From an uncultured Collinsella sp. (GTDB taxonomy: Bacteria > Actinomycetota > Coriobacteriia > Coriobacteriales > Coriobacteriaceae): 8,798 bases of DNA. The stretch spans positions 1-8,798 of the forward strand of contig URGF01000072.1 of NCBI GenBank assembly GCA_900547285.1, written 5' to 3'. The notes beneath the pieces were generated by a model. That model saw nothing but the letters and a program-made list of their open reading frames with translations, had not been told where the DNA came from and did not search any database. A program made the translations under genes and the position numbers. This document shows, in pieces, positions 1 to 5,598 of this stretch (positions are counted from its first letter, which is position 1; each line of letters begins with the position of its first letter).

Positions 1-166
1 CTGCCCATGCCCCCTGCGGAATGTTTGCAAGACTAAACCCCGGTCTCCGCTGCGTTGACGTTGCTGTGACCCTGGCCGGCCGCTTCTAGCGGGCCGCCGG
101 GTCGGTGGCGATGGGGGCATGGGTCCCGTCTTGCCTTGCGCGTAACTGGCTGAATTGATTTTGATT

Positions 167-170
167 GGAG
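167..170 (+). promoter_or_regulatory. Ribosome binding site deciding the start of the DUF1593 gene
   Basis: GGAG at 167-170 lies 8 bases before the ATG at 179. An in-frame TTG at 155 would add eight residues, but it has no Shine-Dalgarno sequence at a usable distance, so 179 is preferred. The preceding bases 1-154 contain no gene. Confidence 0.7.
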
Positions 171-178
171 CTGTTCCT

Positions 179-1690
179 ATGTCCCAGAAGTTGACTCGGG
201 TGATTGTTACCACTGATATGGAAGTCGATGATATGAACTCGCTTGTTCATTTGGCTCTGTATCTCAACTTGCTTGATGTTCAGGCTGTGGTGTATACGGC
301 TTCGCAGTATCACTTTCTTGGGGATGGGGTTCATACGCTCGGCGAGGTGAATTCGCATTGGCGGACCAAAGGGCGGCGCTCTTATGAGTGGGCTGTTGTG
401 CCTCATGAGCCCGATCCGCTAGCCGGCGAGCTTCGTGAGTATCGGCCGTTTCCCGAGCATTGGATTGAGAGTCTCTGGAGTAATGAATATGCCCAGGCTT
501 GGCCGCAGTTGCAGGCAAATGCGGCCGCTGCCGGTGAGCCGCCGTTTCCCACGCCCGCCCAGATGATCGAGCGCACCTTTGTGGGAAATGTTGCCTTTGA
601 GGGTGATGTAACTGAGGAAACCGAGGGGTCTCGCGTAATTGCGCAGGCGATTTTAGATGATGATCCGCGTACGTTATGGTTGCTCAGCTGGGGTGGCATG
701 AATACTATCGTTCGTGCCCTCATGAGCATTGCCGAACGTTATCGTGCCACGCCCGAGTGGCCCGCCGTACAGCAGCGGGTCTATCAGAAGGTGCGCGTGA
801 TGGGCGTCGCGGACGGCGTAGGGCAGGACAACTCATGGCTCGACCATGGGCGCGAGCTCTTTCCCGAGCTCGTCTTTTGGCGCGTGCCCTATAGGTACGG
901 CGGCTATATCGACGCCAAGACGGCTCAGCCCGATACGCTGCCGCTATTTAAGGCTCCTTGGCCCGAGCAGAATCTCACGCAGGGAAACGGCCCCCTCATG
1001 GCGCGCTATATGCTCTATGGCGATGGCAAGGTTTACGAAAACGAGCCCGAGCGCTTTCAGTTTGGCAAGCATGCCCGTCTGGATTGGGGCCTGGAGGGCA
1101 TGCCCGCGATGCAGTTTGAGCGCGGCGACTTTATGGCCGAGGGCGACAGCATGACCTATATTCCGCTGCTGCCGTTTGGCCTGCGCGGTATCGACGACCG
1201 CGACTTCGATACGCTGCTCGGCCGCATGTTTCTTGATGGACACCCCGATGCGAACGCGCCCACCGGTTTTGCCGCCCTCGGCACGCCCGCAGACGACAAT
1301 CTCAATCCCTATCTGCGTGCCTATCAGGAAGACTTTGCCGCCCGCGCGCAATGGTGCGCCCATGATCCGGCCATCTGCTCGCATCCGGCACATGTTGTCG
1401 AGGTCACGGCCGACCGCAGCGCCGCAGCCGGCGAGCGCATCGACCTTGCGGCGACCATCGTCGACCCCGACGGCAGGGGCTTCGATGCGCATTGGGATAT
1501 CGCCGTAGACCCGTCGAGCTATGCAGGCGTCCAGGATCTGTCGATGTGGCAAGAATGCACGGTAGACACCGCTTTCATCGTGCCCGCCGACGCACGACCA
1601 GGCGACCGCTTCGTGCTCACCCTCAGCGTGCAGACGCGCGCCGAGCGCCCCTGCACCCGCTACGCCCAGGTCGCCGTGACCGTGGCATAG
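179..1690 (+). CDS. Sde182/DUF1593-type nucleoside-hydrolase-like protein
   Basis: A 503-residue protein. Residues about 7-340 resemble the nucleoside-hydrolase-like domain of the DUF1593 (Sde182) family. The N-terminal strand runs into TTDMEVDD (11-18), a variant of the Asp-rich Ca/ribose-binding motif of nucleoside hydrolases (D13, D17, D18 visible). LLSWGGMNTIVRAL (168-181) and EGDSM (321-325) are further family-like blocks. Residues about 404-503 form an Ig-like tail with an IVDPDGRGFDAHWD stretch (427-440), as in the C-terminal domain of Sde182-type proteins. No signal peptide or membrane segment is seen, so the protein is probably cytoplasmic. The founding family member was described as cellulose-associated, but the substrate is unknown and N-glycosidase activity is inferred only. 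The gene stands alone on its strand, converging on the GH1 gene. Base composition rises steeply along the gene: counted 60-base lines go from 45% GC near the start to 77% near the end. Confidence 0.85.
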   Translation: MSQKLTRVIVTTDMEVDDMNSLVHLALYLNLLDVQAVVYTASQYHFLGDGVHTLGEVNSHWRTKGRRSYEWAVVPHEPDPLAGELREYRPFPEHWIESLWSNEYAQAWPQLQANAAAAGEPPFPTPAQMIERTFVGNVAFEGDVTEETEGSRVIAQAILDDDPRTLWLLSWGGMNTIVRALMSIAERYRATPEWPAVQQRVYQKVRVMGVADGVGQDNSWLDHGRELFPELVFWRVPYRYGGYIDAKTAQPDTLPLFKAPWPEQNLTQGNGPLMARYMLYGDGKVYENEPERFQFGKHARLDWGLEGMPAMQFERGDFMAEGDSMTYIPLLPFGLRGIDDRDFDTLLGRMFLDGHPDANAPTGFAALGTPADDNLNPYLRAYQEDFAARAQWCAHDPAICSHPAHVVEVTADRSAAAGERIDLAATIVDPDGRGFDAHWDIAVDPSSYAGVQDLSMWQECTVDTAFIVPADARPGDRFVLTLSVQTRAERPCTRYAQVAVTVA

Positions 1691-1718
1691 CAAGGGCAAC
1701 GCCCACATTCGACAAAGA

Positions 1719-1757
1719 GTGTCCCCAAGTGCCAAACGAGCGGGGATTTTTGGACAC
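1719..1757. repeat. Short inverted repeat with a GTCCCC motif
   Basis: GTGTCC (1719-1724) and GGACAC (1752-1757) are perfect inverted arms around a 27-base loop. The left arm overlaps GTCCCCAA (1721-1728), which recurs as a direct repeat at 1856-1863. It is the first in a series of hairpins between the convergent DUF1593 and GH1 genes. It is short and could be chance on its own. Confidence 0.35.
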
Positions 1758-1766
1758 CCAAACAAC

Positions 1767-1830
1767 GAGAGTGGATAATCTCCCACTTTGAGCCCACAAA
1801 CAGGCCAAAAACGGGAGATTATCCACTCTC
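1767..1830. repeat. 18-bp perfect inverted repeat (long hairpin)
   Basis: GAGAGTGGATAATCTCCC (1767-1784) is repeated as its exact reverse complement at 1813-1830, leaving a 28-base centre. The centre can itself pair partly (TTTG..GCC at 1787-1794 with GGCCAAA at 1803-1809). There is no T-run directly after either arm, so a simple intrinsic terminator is unlikely. A REP/MITE-type intergenic repeat or a DNA-level cruciform is the likelier reading. Confidence 0.7.
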
Positions 1831-1839
1831 ATTCTGCGG

Positions 1840-1870
1840 GCACTCATTTAAGTACGTCCCCAATGAGTGC
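1840..1870. repeat. 9-bp inverted repeat with GTCCCC in the loop
   Basis: GCACTCATT (1840-1848) and AATGAGTGC (1862-1870) are perfect inverted arms. The 13-base loop contains GTCCCC (1856-1861), i.e. GGGGAC on the other strand. The combination of a short hairpin with GGGGAC recalls bacterial REP elements mobilised by REP-associated Y1 transposases; that link is by resemblance only, and no such transposase gene lies in the window. Confidence 0.5.
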
Positions 1871-1886
1871 TTTCACTTCTTTTAAC

Positions 1887-1925
1887 AAAACGCCCGGCGG
1901 GCATTAACTGCTCGCCGGGCGTTTT
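1887..1925 (-). terminator. Intrinsic terminator after the GH1 gene, possibly bidirectional
   Basis: AAAACGCCCGGCG (1887-1899) pairs perfectly with CGCCGGGCGTTTT (1913-1925). The stem extends inward by a G-T and three Watson-Crick pairs, leaving a 5-base loop. It lies 36 bases beyond the GH1 stop. The flanking AAAA/TTTT lets it work in both directions, so it can also stop transcripts arriving from the + strand DUF1593 gene about 200 bases away. Confidence 0.85.
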
Positions 1926-1961
1926 GGTTAGGAAACTCTGAAGTTGAGTGTCTCGGCTTCC

Positions 1962-3392
1962 TTAGGACAGATCCTCACCATTCGTTTCAATGACGTGCTT
2001 GTACCAGTCAAAGCTCTTCTTCTTGGAACGCTTGAGGGTGCCGTTGCCCGCGTCGTCGCGGTCGACGTAGATAAAGCCGTAGCGCTTGGACATCTCGCCC
2101 GTGCCGGCGCTCACCAGGTCGATCGGGCCCCAGGTGGTGTAGCCCAGCAGGTCAATGCCATCCTCGGTCACTGCATCGCGCATCGCGGCGATGTGCTGGC
2201 GCAGGTAGTCGATACGGTAGTCGTCGTTGATGGAGCCATCCTCCTCGACAACATCCTTGGCGCCCAGACCGTTCTCGACCACAAACAGCGGCTTCTGATA
2301 GCGGTCGTACAGGTCGTTGAGGGTGATGCGGAAGCCCAGCGGATCGATGGCCCAGCCCCACTGGCTCTCCTGCAGGTAGGGGTTCTTGGCGCCGGCGAAG
2401 GCGTTGCCCTGGGTGCGCTCGACATCAGGGTTATCGGCACCGGCGGAACAACGGGTGCTGTAATAGCTAAAGCTGATGAAGTCGACGGTGTTTTCGGCCA
2501 GGATCTCGCGGTCCTCGTCAGTCATGCCGACGTCGATGCCCAGACGCTCGAGCTTCTTGACGGCATAAGCCGGGTAGTAGCCGCGGCTCTGGACGTCGAC
2601 AAAGAAGTAGTTGTCCTGGTTGTCAATCTGCGCTTGGCGCACATCGCCCGGACGGCAGCTGTAGGGGTAGTAGCTACCTGCGGCAAGCATGCAACCGATC
2701 TTGACCTCAGGGTCGATCTCGTGAGCGATCTTGGTTGCCCAAGCGCTGGCGACGAGCTCGTTGTGGGCGGCCAGGTACTCGACGGCCTCCTTGTTCTCGC
2801 CCTCCTCAAAGACCAGACCGGCACCCATAAACGGCAGGTGCAAGATCATATTGATCTCGTTGAAGGTAAGCCAGTACTTTACCAGGCCCTTGTAGCGGGT
2901 GAAGATCGTGGTCGCGAGGTTCTTGTAGAAGTCGATGAGCTTGCGGTTGCGCCAGCCGCCGTACTCCTTGATGAGGTGAATCGGGCAGTCGAAGTGCGTG
3001 ATGGTCACGAGCGGCTCAATGCCGTGCGCCTGACACTCGCGGAACACGTCCTCGTAGAAGGCCAGGCCGGCCTCGTTGGGCTCAGTCTCGTCGCCGTTGG
3101 GGAAGATGCGGGTCCAGGCCAGGCTCATGCGGAAGGTCTTAAAGCCCATCTCGGCAAAGAGGGCGATGTCCTCCTTGTAGTGGTGATAGAAATCGATGCC
3201 GGTCTGCGCGGGGTAGTAATAGCCGTCCTCGAAGTCGAGCATCTTGCGCTGGCCGGAGACCACCGCGAAGCGCTCGGGGCCGTGCGGGGCCACATCCACG
3301 TTGGCCAGGCCGCGGCCGTCCACGTCGTAGGCGCCCTCGCACTGGTTGGCAGCCGTCGCGCCGCCCCACAGGAAGTCTTTACGGAAAGCCAT
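1962..3392 (-). CDS. Family GH1 6-phospho-beta-glucosidase
   Basis: A 476-residue, full-length GH1 enzyme predicted to hydrolyse 6-phosphorylated beta-glucosides (cellobiose-, arbutin- or salicin-phosphate type) in the cytoplasm after PTS uptake. Visible hallmarks are the N-terminal FLWGGATAANQCEGA (7-21), the acid/base Glu in TFNEI (E179) and the nucleophile Glu in VVENG (E373). The phosphate-binding signature of 6-phospho enzymes is in VSAGTGEMSKRYGFIYVD: S428, K436 and Y438 match the Ser/Lys/Tyr known to contact the 6-phosphate in LacG-like enzymes. The C-terminus (KKSFDWYKHVIETNGEDL) strongly recalls E. coli BglA/AscB. The start is set by a GAAAGG site (3401-3406) seven or eight bases upstream. 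It has its own promoter and terminator, so it is probably monocistronic. No permease is adjacent; the nearest PTS gene is at 5599-6969. Confidence 0.93.
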   Translation of the reverse strand: MAFRKDFLWGGATAANQCEGAYDVDGRGLANVDVAPHGPERFAVVSGQRKMLDFEDGYYYPAQTGIDFYHHYKEDIALFAEMGFKTFRMSLAWTRIFPNGDETEPNEAGLAFYEDVFRECQAHGIEPLVTITHFDCPIHLIKEYGGWRNRKLIDFYKNLATTIFTRYKGLVKYWLTFNEINMILHLPFMGAGLVFEEGENKEAVEYLAAHNELVASAWATKIAHEIDPEVKIGCMLAAGSYYPYSCRPGDVRQAQIDNQDNYFFVDVQSRGYYPAYAVKKLERLGIDVGMTDEDREILAENTVDFISFSYYSTRCSAGADNPDVERTQGNAFAGAKNPYLQESQWGWAIDPLGFRITLNDLYDRYQKPLFVVENGLGAKDVVEEDGSINDDYRIDYLRQHIAAMRDAVTEDGIDLLGYTTWGPIDLVSAGTGEMSKRYGFIYVDRDDAGNGTLKRSKKKSFDWYKHVIETNGEDLS

Positions 3393-3428
3393 ACATCGAT
3401 CCTTTCACACGCTGTTTGTCGTAGCTTC

Positions 3429-3457
3429 AGTATCCCCGCAAACGGGGCCTCTCTCAA
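3429..3457 (-). promoter_or_regulatory. Candidate promoter of the GH1 gene with a palindrome in its spacer
   Basis: On the - strand, TTGAGA (3452-3457, 5 of 6 to the -35 consensus) and GATACT (3429-3434, 4 of 6 to the -10) are exactly 17 bases apart. A transcript would start near 3422, about 30 bases before the ATG. The spacer carries CCCCG-TTTG-CGGGG (3434-3447 on the + strand), a perfect short palindrome where a repressor could sit. Bases 3458-3540 upstream of it show nothing else I can support. Confidence 0.5.
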
Positions 3458-3540
3458 CGACAGCGGCGCAGGCCGACACTTCTTTTCGCGCACAGGCGCC
3501 CCGCAGCCGCCCCCGTCTGACACTTTTTGATACCTGCCCG

Positions 3541-3592
3541 CCCAAACCGCCAACCACCACAAAGGGGACAGACACCTTTGTGGCGGTTTGGG
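3541..3592. repeat. REP-like hairpin with GGGGACAG
   Basis: CCTTTGTGGCGGTTTGGG (3575-3592) pairs with CCCAAACCGCCA...CAAAGG (3541-3552 and 3560-3565). All 18 positions match once a 7-base insertion (3553-3559) in the left arm is looped out. The 9-base loop region contains GGGGACAGACACC (3564-3576). GGGGAC next to a hairpin is typical of REP-type repeats; the same hexamer occurs in reverse orientation at 1721 and 1856. Confidence 0.65.
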
Positions 3593-3598
3593 CCCGTT

Positions 3599-3737
3599 TG
3601 TCTCGATCTGTAACAGTTAGGCAGCCAAAACCGGGCCTGGTGTTACAGGTCGAGATTTTCGGGCGGGCCCCTGCGGTTTTTCTAAATCTGCAACAGGTAG
3701 AGACGGTTTAGCCCGCTAGATGTTACAGATCGAGACA
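3599..3737. repeat. Two tandem 56-bp imperfect palindromes
   Basis: Unit 1 (3601-3656) and unit 2 (3681-3736) are each 56 bases and start 80 bases apart. In unit 1 the 15-base arms TCTCGATCTGTAACA and TGTTACAGGTCGAGA pair at all positions with one T-G. In unit 2, 12 of 15 positions pair. Both have 25-base loops. The outermost arms (3599-3615 and 3721-3737) are perfect 17-base reverse complements, so the whole block could also fold as one long stem. It ends 7 bases beyond the stop of the DUF4867 gene and may protect its mRNA 3' end or be a mobile repeat. There is no clear T-run for termination. Confidence 0.75.
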
Positions 3738-3744
3738 GGAGATT

Positions 3745-4389
3745 CTAGTCGCAGGTGATGTCGAGGTTCTTGCCGACGAGGCCCACGTAGCCGCCTTCGG
3801 CTGCCTTGGGGCTGTCGGCGTGACAGAGGACCCACTTGTCGGCCTTCCAGTAGCAGTAGCTGTCACCGGCGGCAGGCATGTCGGCTGCAGCCTCGGGGCG
3901 CGGGCCATTGGTGCCCGCCGGCAGCGCCACCATCACCTGGAAGCCGCCGTCGTCGACCATGCAGGGCGTGTAGTGGAGCGTGGTGTTGAAGACCTCAACG
4001 ACCTTGCCCGCCGGTACGCGGAACGCCTTGACGCACGCGGTGTCGAGCTTGCCGTCCTCGATCTCCCAGCGATGCGCCACGAGCAGGATAAAGTCGCGGG
4101 CGCCCAGGTTAAACTCGCTGGCGCGGTGATACTCCAGGCAGTTGAGGCGTGTGTTGTGCCCGTTGCACCAGCCGAGCTGGAAGGAGCGGCCGCCGTACAT
4201 GAGAAAGCCCAGCTTATCGGCATCCTTGACGCCCTCGAGCTCCGGCGCGCTTGCTACGTACTTGCTGCCCTCGGGGATGGGCGTAGCCGCGAGCGCCTCG
4301 ATGAGCGGAGCGGTCAGGTTGGACGGAACGTCGTTCCACACGCAGCCATAAGATTTGAACTCGTGATCTGATACAGAGTAGATATGCAT
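3745..4389 (-). CDS. DUF4867 family protein
   Basis: A 214-residue protein that I assign to the DUF4867 family, whose biochemical role is not known to me. A well-structured central block runs LGWCNGHNTRLNCLEYHRASEF (72-93), followed by FNTTLHYTPC (134-143). The spaced H78, E87, H89 and later H139 look like a cupin-style metal or sugar site, but that is inference. No signal peptide or membrane helix is seen, so it is probably cytoplasmic. Start choice: an upstream ATG at 4425 would add 12 residues, but AGGAG at 4395-4399 sits 5 bases before the ATG at 4389, giving MHIYSVSDHEF. It is GC-rich like the GH1 gene, unlike the hydrolase gene upstream. A sugar-metabolic role is suggested only by its neighbours. 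Confidence 0.75.
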   Translation of the reverse strand: MHIYSVSDHEFKSYGCVWNDVPSNLTAPLIEALAATPIPEGSKYVASAPELEGVKDADKLGFLMYGGRSFQLGWCNGHNTRLNCLEYHRASEFNLGARDFILLVAHRWEIEDGKLDTACVKAFRVPAGKVVEVFNTTLHYTPCMVDDGGFQVMVALPAGTNGPRPEAAADMPAAGDSYCYWKADKWVLCHADSPKAAEGGYVGLVGKNLDITCD

Positions 4390-4394
4390 GTTCA

Positions 4395-4399
4395 CTCCT
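4395..4399 (-). promoter_or_regulatory. Ribosome binding site deciding the DUF4867 start
   Basis: On the - strand this reads AGGAG, five bases before the ATG ending at 4389. It favours this start over the in-frame ATG 36 bases upstream at 4425. Confidence 0.7.
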
Positions 4400-4435
4400 G
4401 TTCGTTTATGTGACAGTACGAACATTCTAGAACAT
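4399..4435 (-). promoter_or_regulatory. Operator-like TGTTCG repeats upstream of DUF4867
   Basis: TGTTCGT (4399-4405) and ACGAACA (4418-4424) are perfect 7-base inverted arms around 12 bases. On the - strand a further TGTTC precedes them, so the order is TGTTC, five bases, TGTTCG, then inverted CGAACA. Repeated TGTTCG-like half-sites just before a start codon suggest a repressor operator (DeoR-type sites are comparable), but no regulator gene is adjacent. No convincing -35/-10 pair was found nearby. Confidence 0.35.
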
Positions 4436-4512
4436 CATTCATCCACGACCACGATCAATACCGAAAACATTGCATGACGAAATCACCCGCTCAAAAAGCG
4501 ACATGTAGTTTC

Positions 4513-5493
4513 CTAGTCGAGATAATCTTTAAGAAACTCAATAACGCTCATACACCAGTAGTCGATCTCCGGCGCATGGGGCTTCATCAATGCGTGCCCC
4601 CCTTCTGAATACATGACTCCCTCATGGTGTACTCCAGCTGCATCCAGAGCATCGACCATCTTTTCATAATTGTCGGGCGATACAATATCATCGTCAGCGC
4701 ATTGCCAAAGATATGTCGGAGGATACTGCTCCCACACATGCTGATTAATACAGAAATCATCGAGCGAGTCGCGACCAGCCCCGCCGCACACCGAATCAAG
4801 AAATCTATTGTCTGATGCGTTCTCAAAGCCATGAAGATCAATCGGTGCATAACACAGGGCCAAGGCTTTTGGCGCCTCGCATCCGTAGGACGCAAATCCC
4901 TTGTTGTCCGTCCCCCACTCGGCAGTTAAATGCGCACCAGCAGAAAAGCCGATAACTGCATAACTTTTTGCGACATTAAATTTCGCTGAATTCTCCAGGA
5001 CAAAACGGACGGCTCGATTTAAATCGTCGATTGGGCGCGGCATCAAAGGCTCGACCCTCACCCTGTATGACAGCACGAACACGTTATAGCCCGCATCGTT
5101 GAGCTCGGGGGCAACGGGAAAGCCTTCCACTTGATGACAAACGCTCTGATAACCTCCGCCCGAAACCGCAATGATAAAGGGAGCCCTAGGTCTCCCGGGA
5201 AAGAAGAACAGTTTCGTATTGCGCCGAGTCGGATCACGGATGCAGTCGGCTTCATCCCAAATATCGTAGGCAACCTGCCTCCCGTCATCCACGAGCTCGA
5301 CAATTCGATTCAATCCACGCAAAACGCGAGCAGTTTCATATGGATTAGCATCAGAATTCATATGAGACACAATGGGTTTATTCCACATGCGCTCCCAAGT
5401 TGAAGGCCGGCAAAGCATAAGGTGCTCGCCAAAGCCAGCGAACTCAGGAAGGAGCGCGATTTCGCCAAACGTCATATCGGCAGTAATTGTCAT
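4513..5493 (-). CDS. Alpha/beta hydrolase (esterase-like)
   Basis: A 326-residue alpha/beta hydrolase. The nucleophile elbow is GFSAG (182-186, Ser184), the oxyanion segment is VSGGGYQS (110-117), a probable catalytic Asp lies in ADDDIVSP (266-273), and His300 ends SEGGH. The family includes acetyl-xylan and other carbohydrate or short-chain esterases; deacylation of a sugar or glycoside is a reasonable inference, not shown. About 100 residues precede the hydrolase core (TFGEIALLPEFAGFGEHL..., 8-25), an N-terminal region I recognise only as a recurrent extension in related gut-bacterial hydrolases. No signal peptide is seen, so it would act in the cytoplasm. GGAG at 5503-5506 is 9 bases before the ATG. 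It follows the PTS gene on the same strand after a 105-base gap containing two hairpins. Its GC content is lower than that of GH1 (counted lines 42% and 55%). Confidence 0.85.
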   Translation of the reverse strand: MTITADMTFGEIALLPEFAGFGEHLMLCRPSTWERMWNKPIVSHMNSDANPYETARVLRGLNRIVELVDDGRQVAYDIWDEADCIRDPTRRNTKLFFFPGRPRAPFIIAVSGGGYQSVCHQVEGFPVAPELNDAGYNVFVLSYRVRVEPLMPRPIDDLNRAVRFVLENSAKFNVAKSYAVIGFSAGAHLTAEWGTDNKGFASYGCEAPKALALCYAPIDLHGFENASDNRFLDSVCGGAGRDSLDDFCINQHVWEQYPPTYLWQCADDDIVSPDNYEKMVDALDAAGVHHEGVMYSEGGHALMKPHAPEIDYWCMSVIEFLKDYLD

Positions 5494-5505
5494 AGCTAGT
5501 CACTC

Positions 5506-5548
5506 CAAAAATGAGGGTGGGCTCGCGTGAATCAACGGCAAGCCCACC
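5506..5548 (-). terminator. Terminator-like hairpin between the PTS and hydrolase genes
   Basis: On the - strand GGTGGGCT (5548-5541) pairs with AGCCCACC (5523-5516) around 17 bases. It is followed by CTC and then five T before the GGAG of the hydrolase ribosome site. It could reduce read-through into the hydrolase gene or stabilise the upstream mRNA. The loop is large and the T-run is offset by three bases, so termination may be partial. Confidence 0.45.
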
Positions 5549-5557
5549 ACATGCAAT

Positions 5558-5578
5558 CTGCCGCGGGGTTTTCGGCAG
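5558..5578 (-). repeat. Small hairpin after the PTS gene
   Basis: CTGCCG (5558-5563) and CGGCAG (5573-5578) form a 6-bp stem with a 9-base loop, 20 bases past the PTS stop. No T-run follows on either strand. Together with the neighbouring hairpin it may adjust the stability of the two parts of the operon mRNA. Confidence 0.4.
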
Positions 5579-5598
5579 CTTACATCCCGAATAATTGT

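Noticed and set aside
54..59. TTGACG as a -35 element for the DUF1593 gene
   Set aside because: No -10-like hexamer lies 16-19 bases downstream; the following bases are GC-rich.
74..100. GC-rich hairpin (GGCCGC, TTCTA, GCGGGCC) upstream of the DUF1593 gene
   Set aside because: The stem has a bulge, no T-run follows on either strand, and nothing ties it to a gene, so neither a terminator nor a regulatory call is supported.
944..1786. A 280-codon open frame on the - strand opposite the DUF1593 gene
   Set aside because: It lies in the GC-rich 3' half of a well-supported gene, has no recognisable motif and no ribosome site was apparent.
1944..3530. A 528-codon open frame on the + strand across the GH1 gene
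   Set aside because: It is the antisense shadow of a GH1 gene with intact catalytic residues. Its protein is a low-complexity Val/Leu/Ala/Asp mix with no recognisable domain, as expected in GC-rich DNA.
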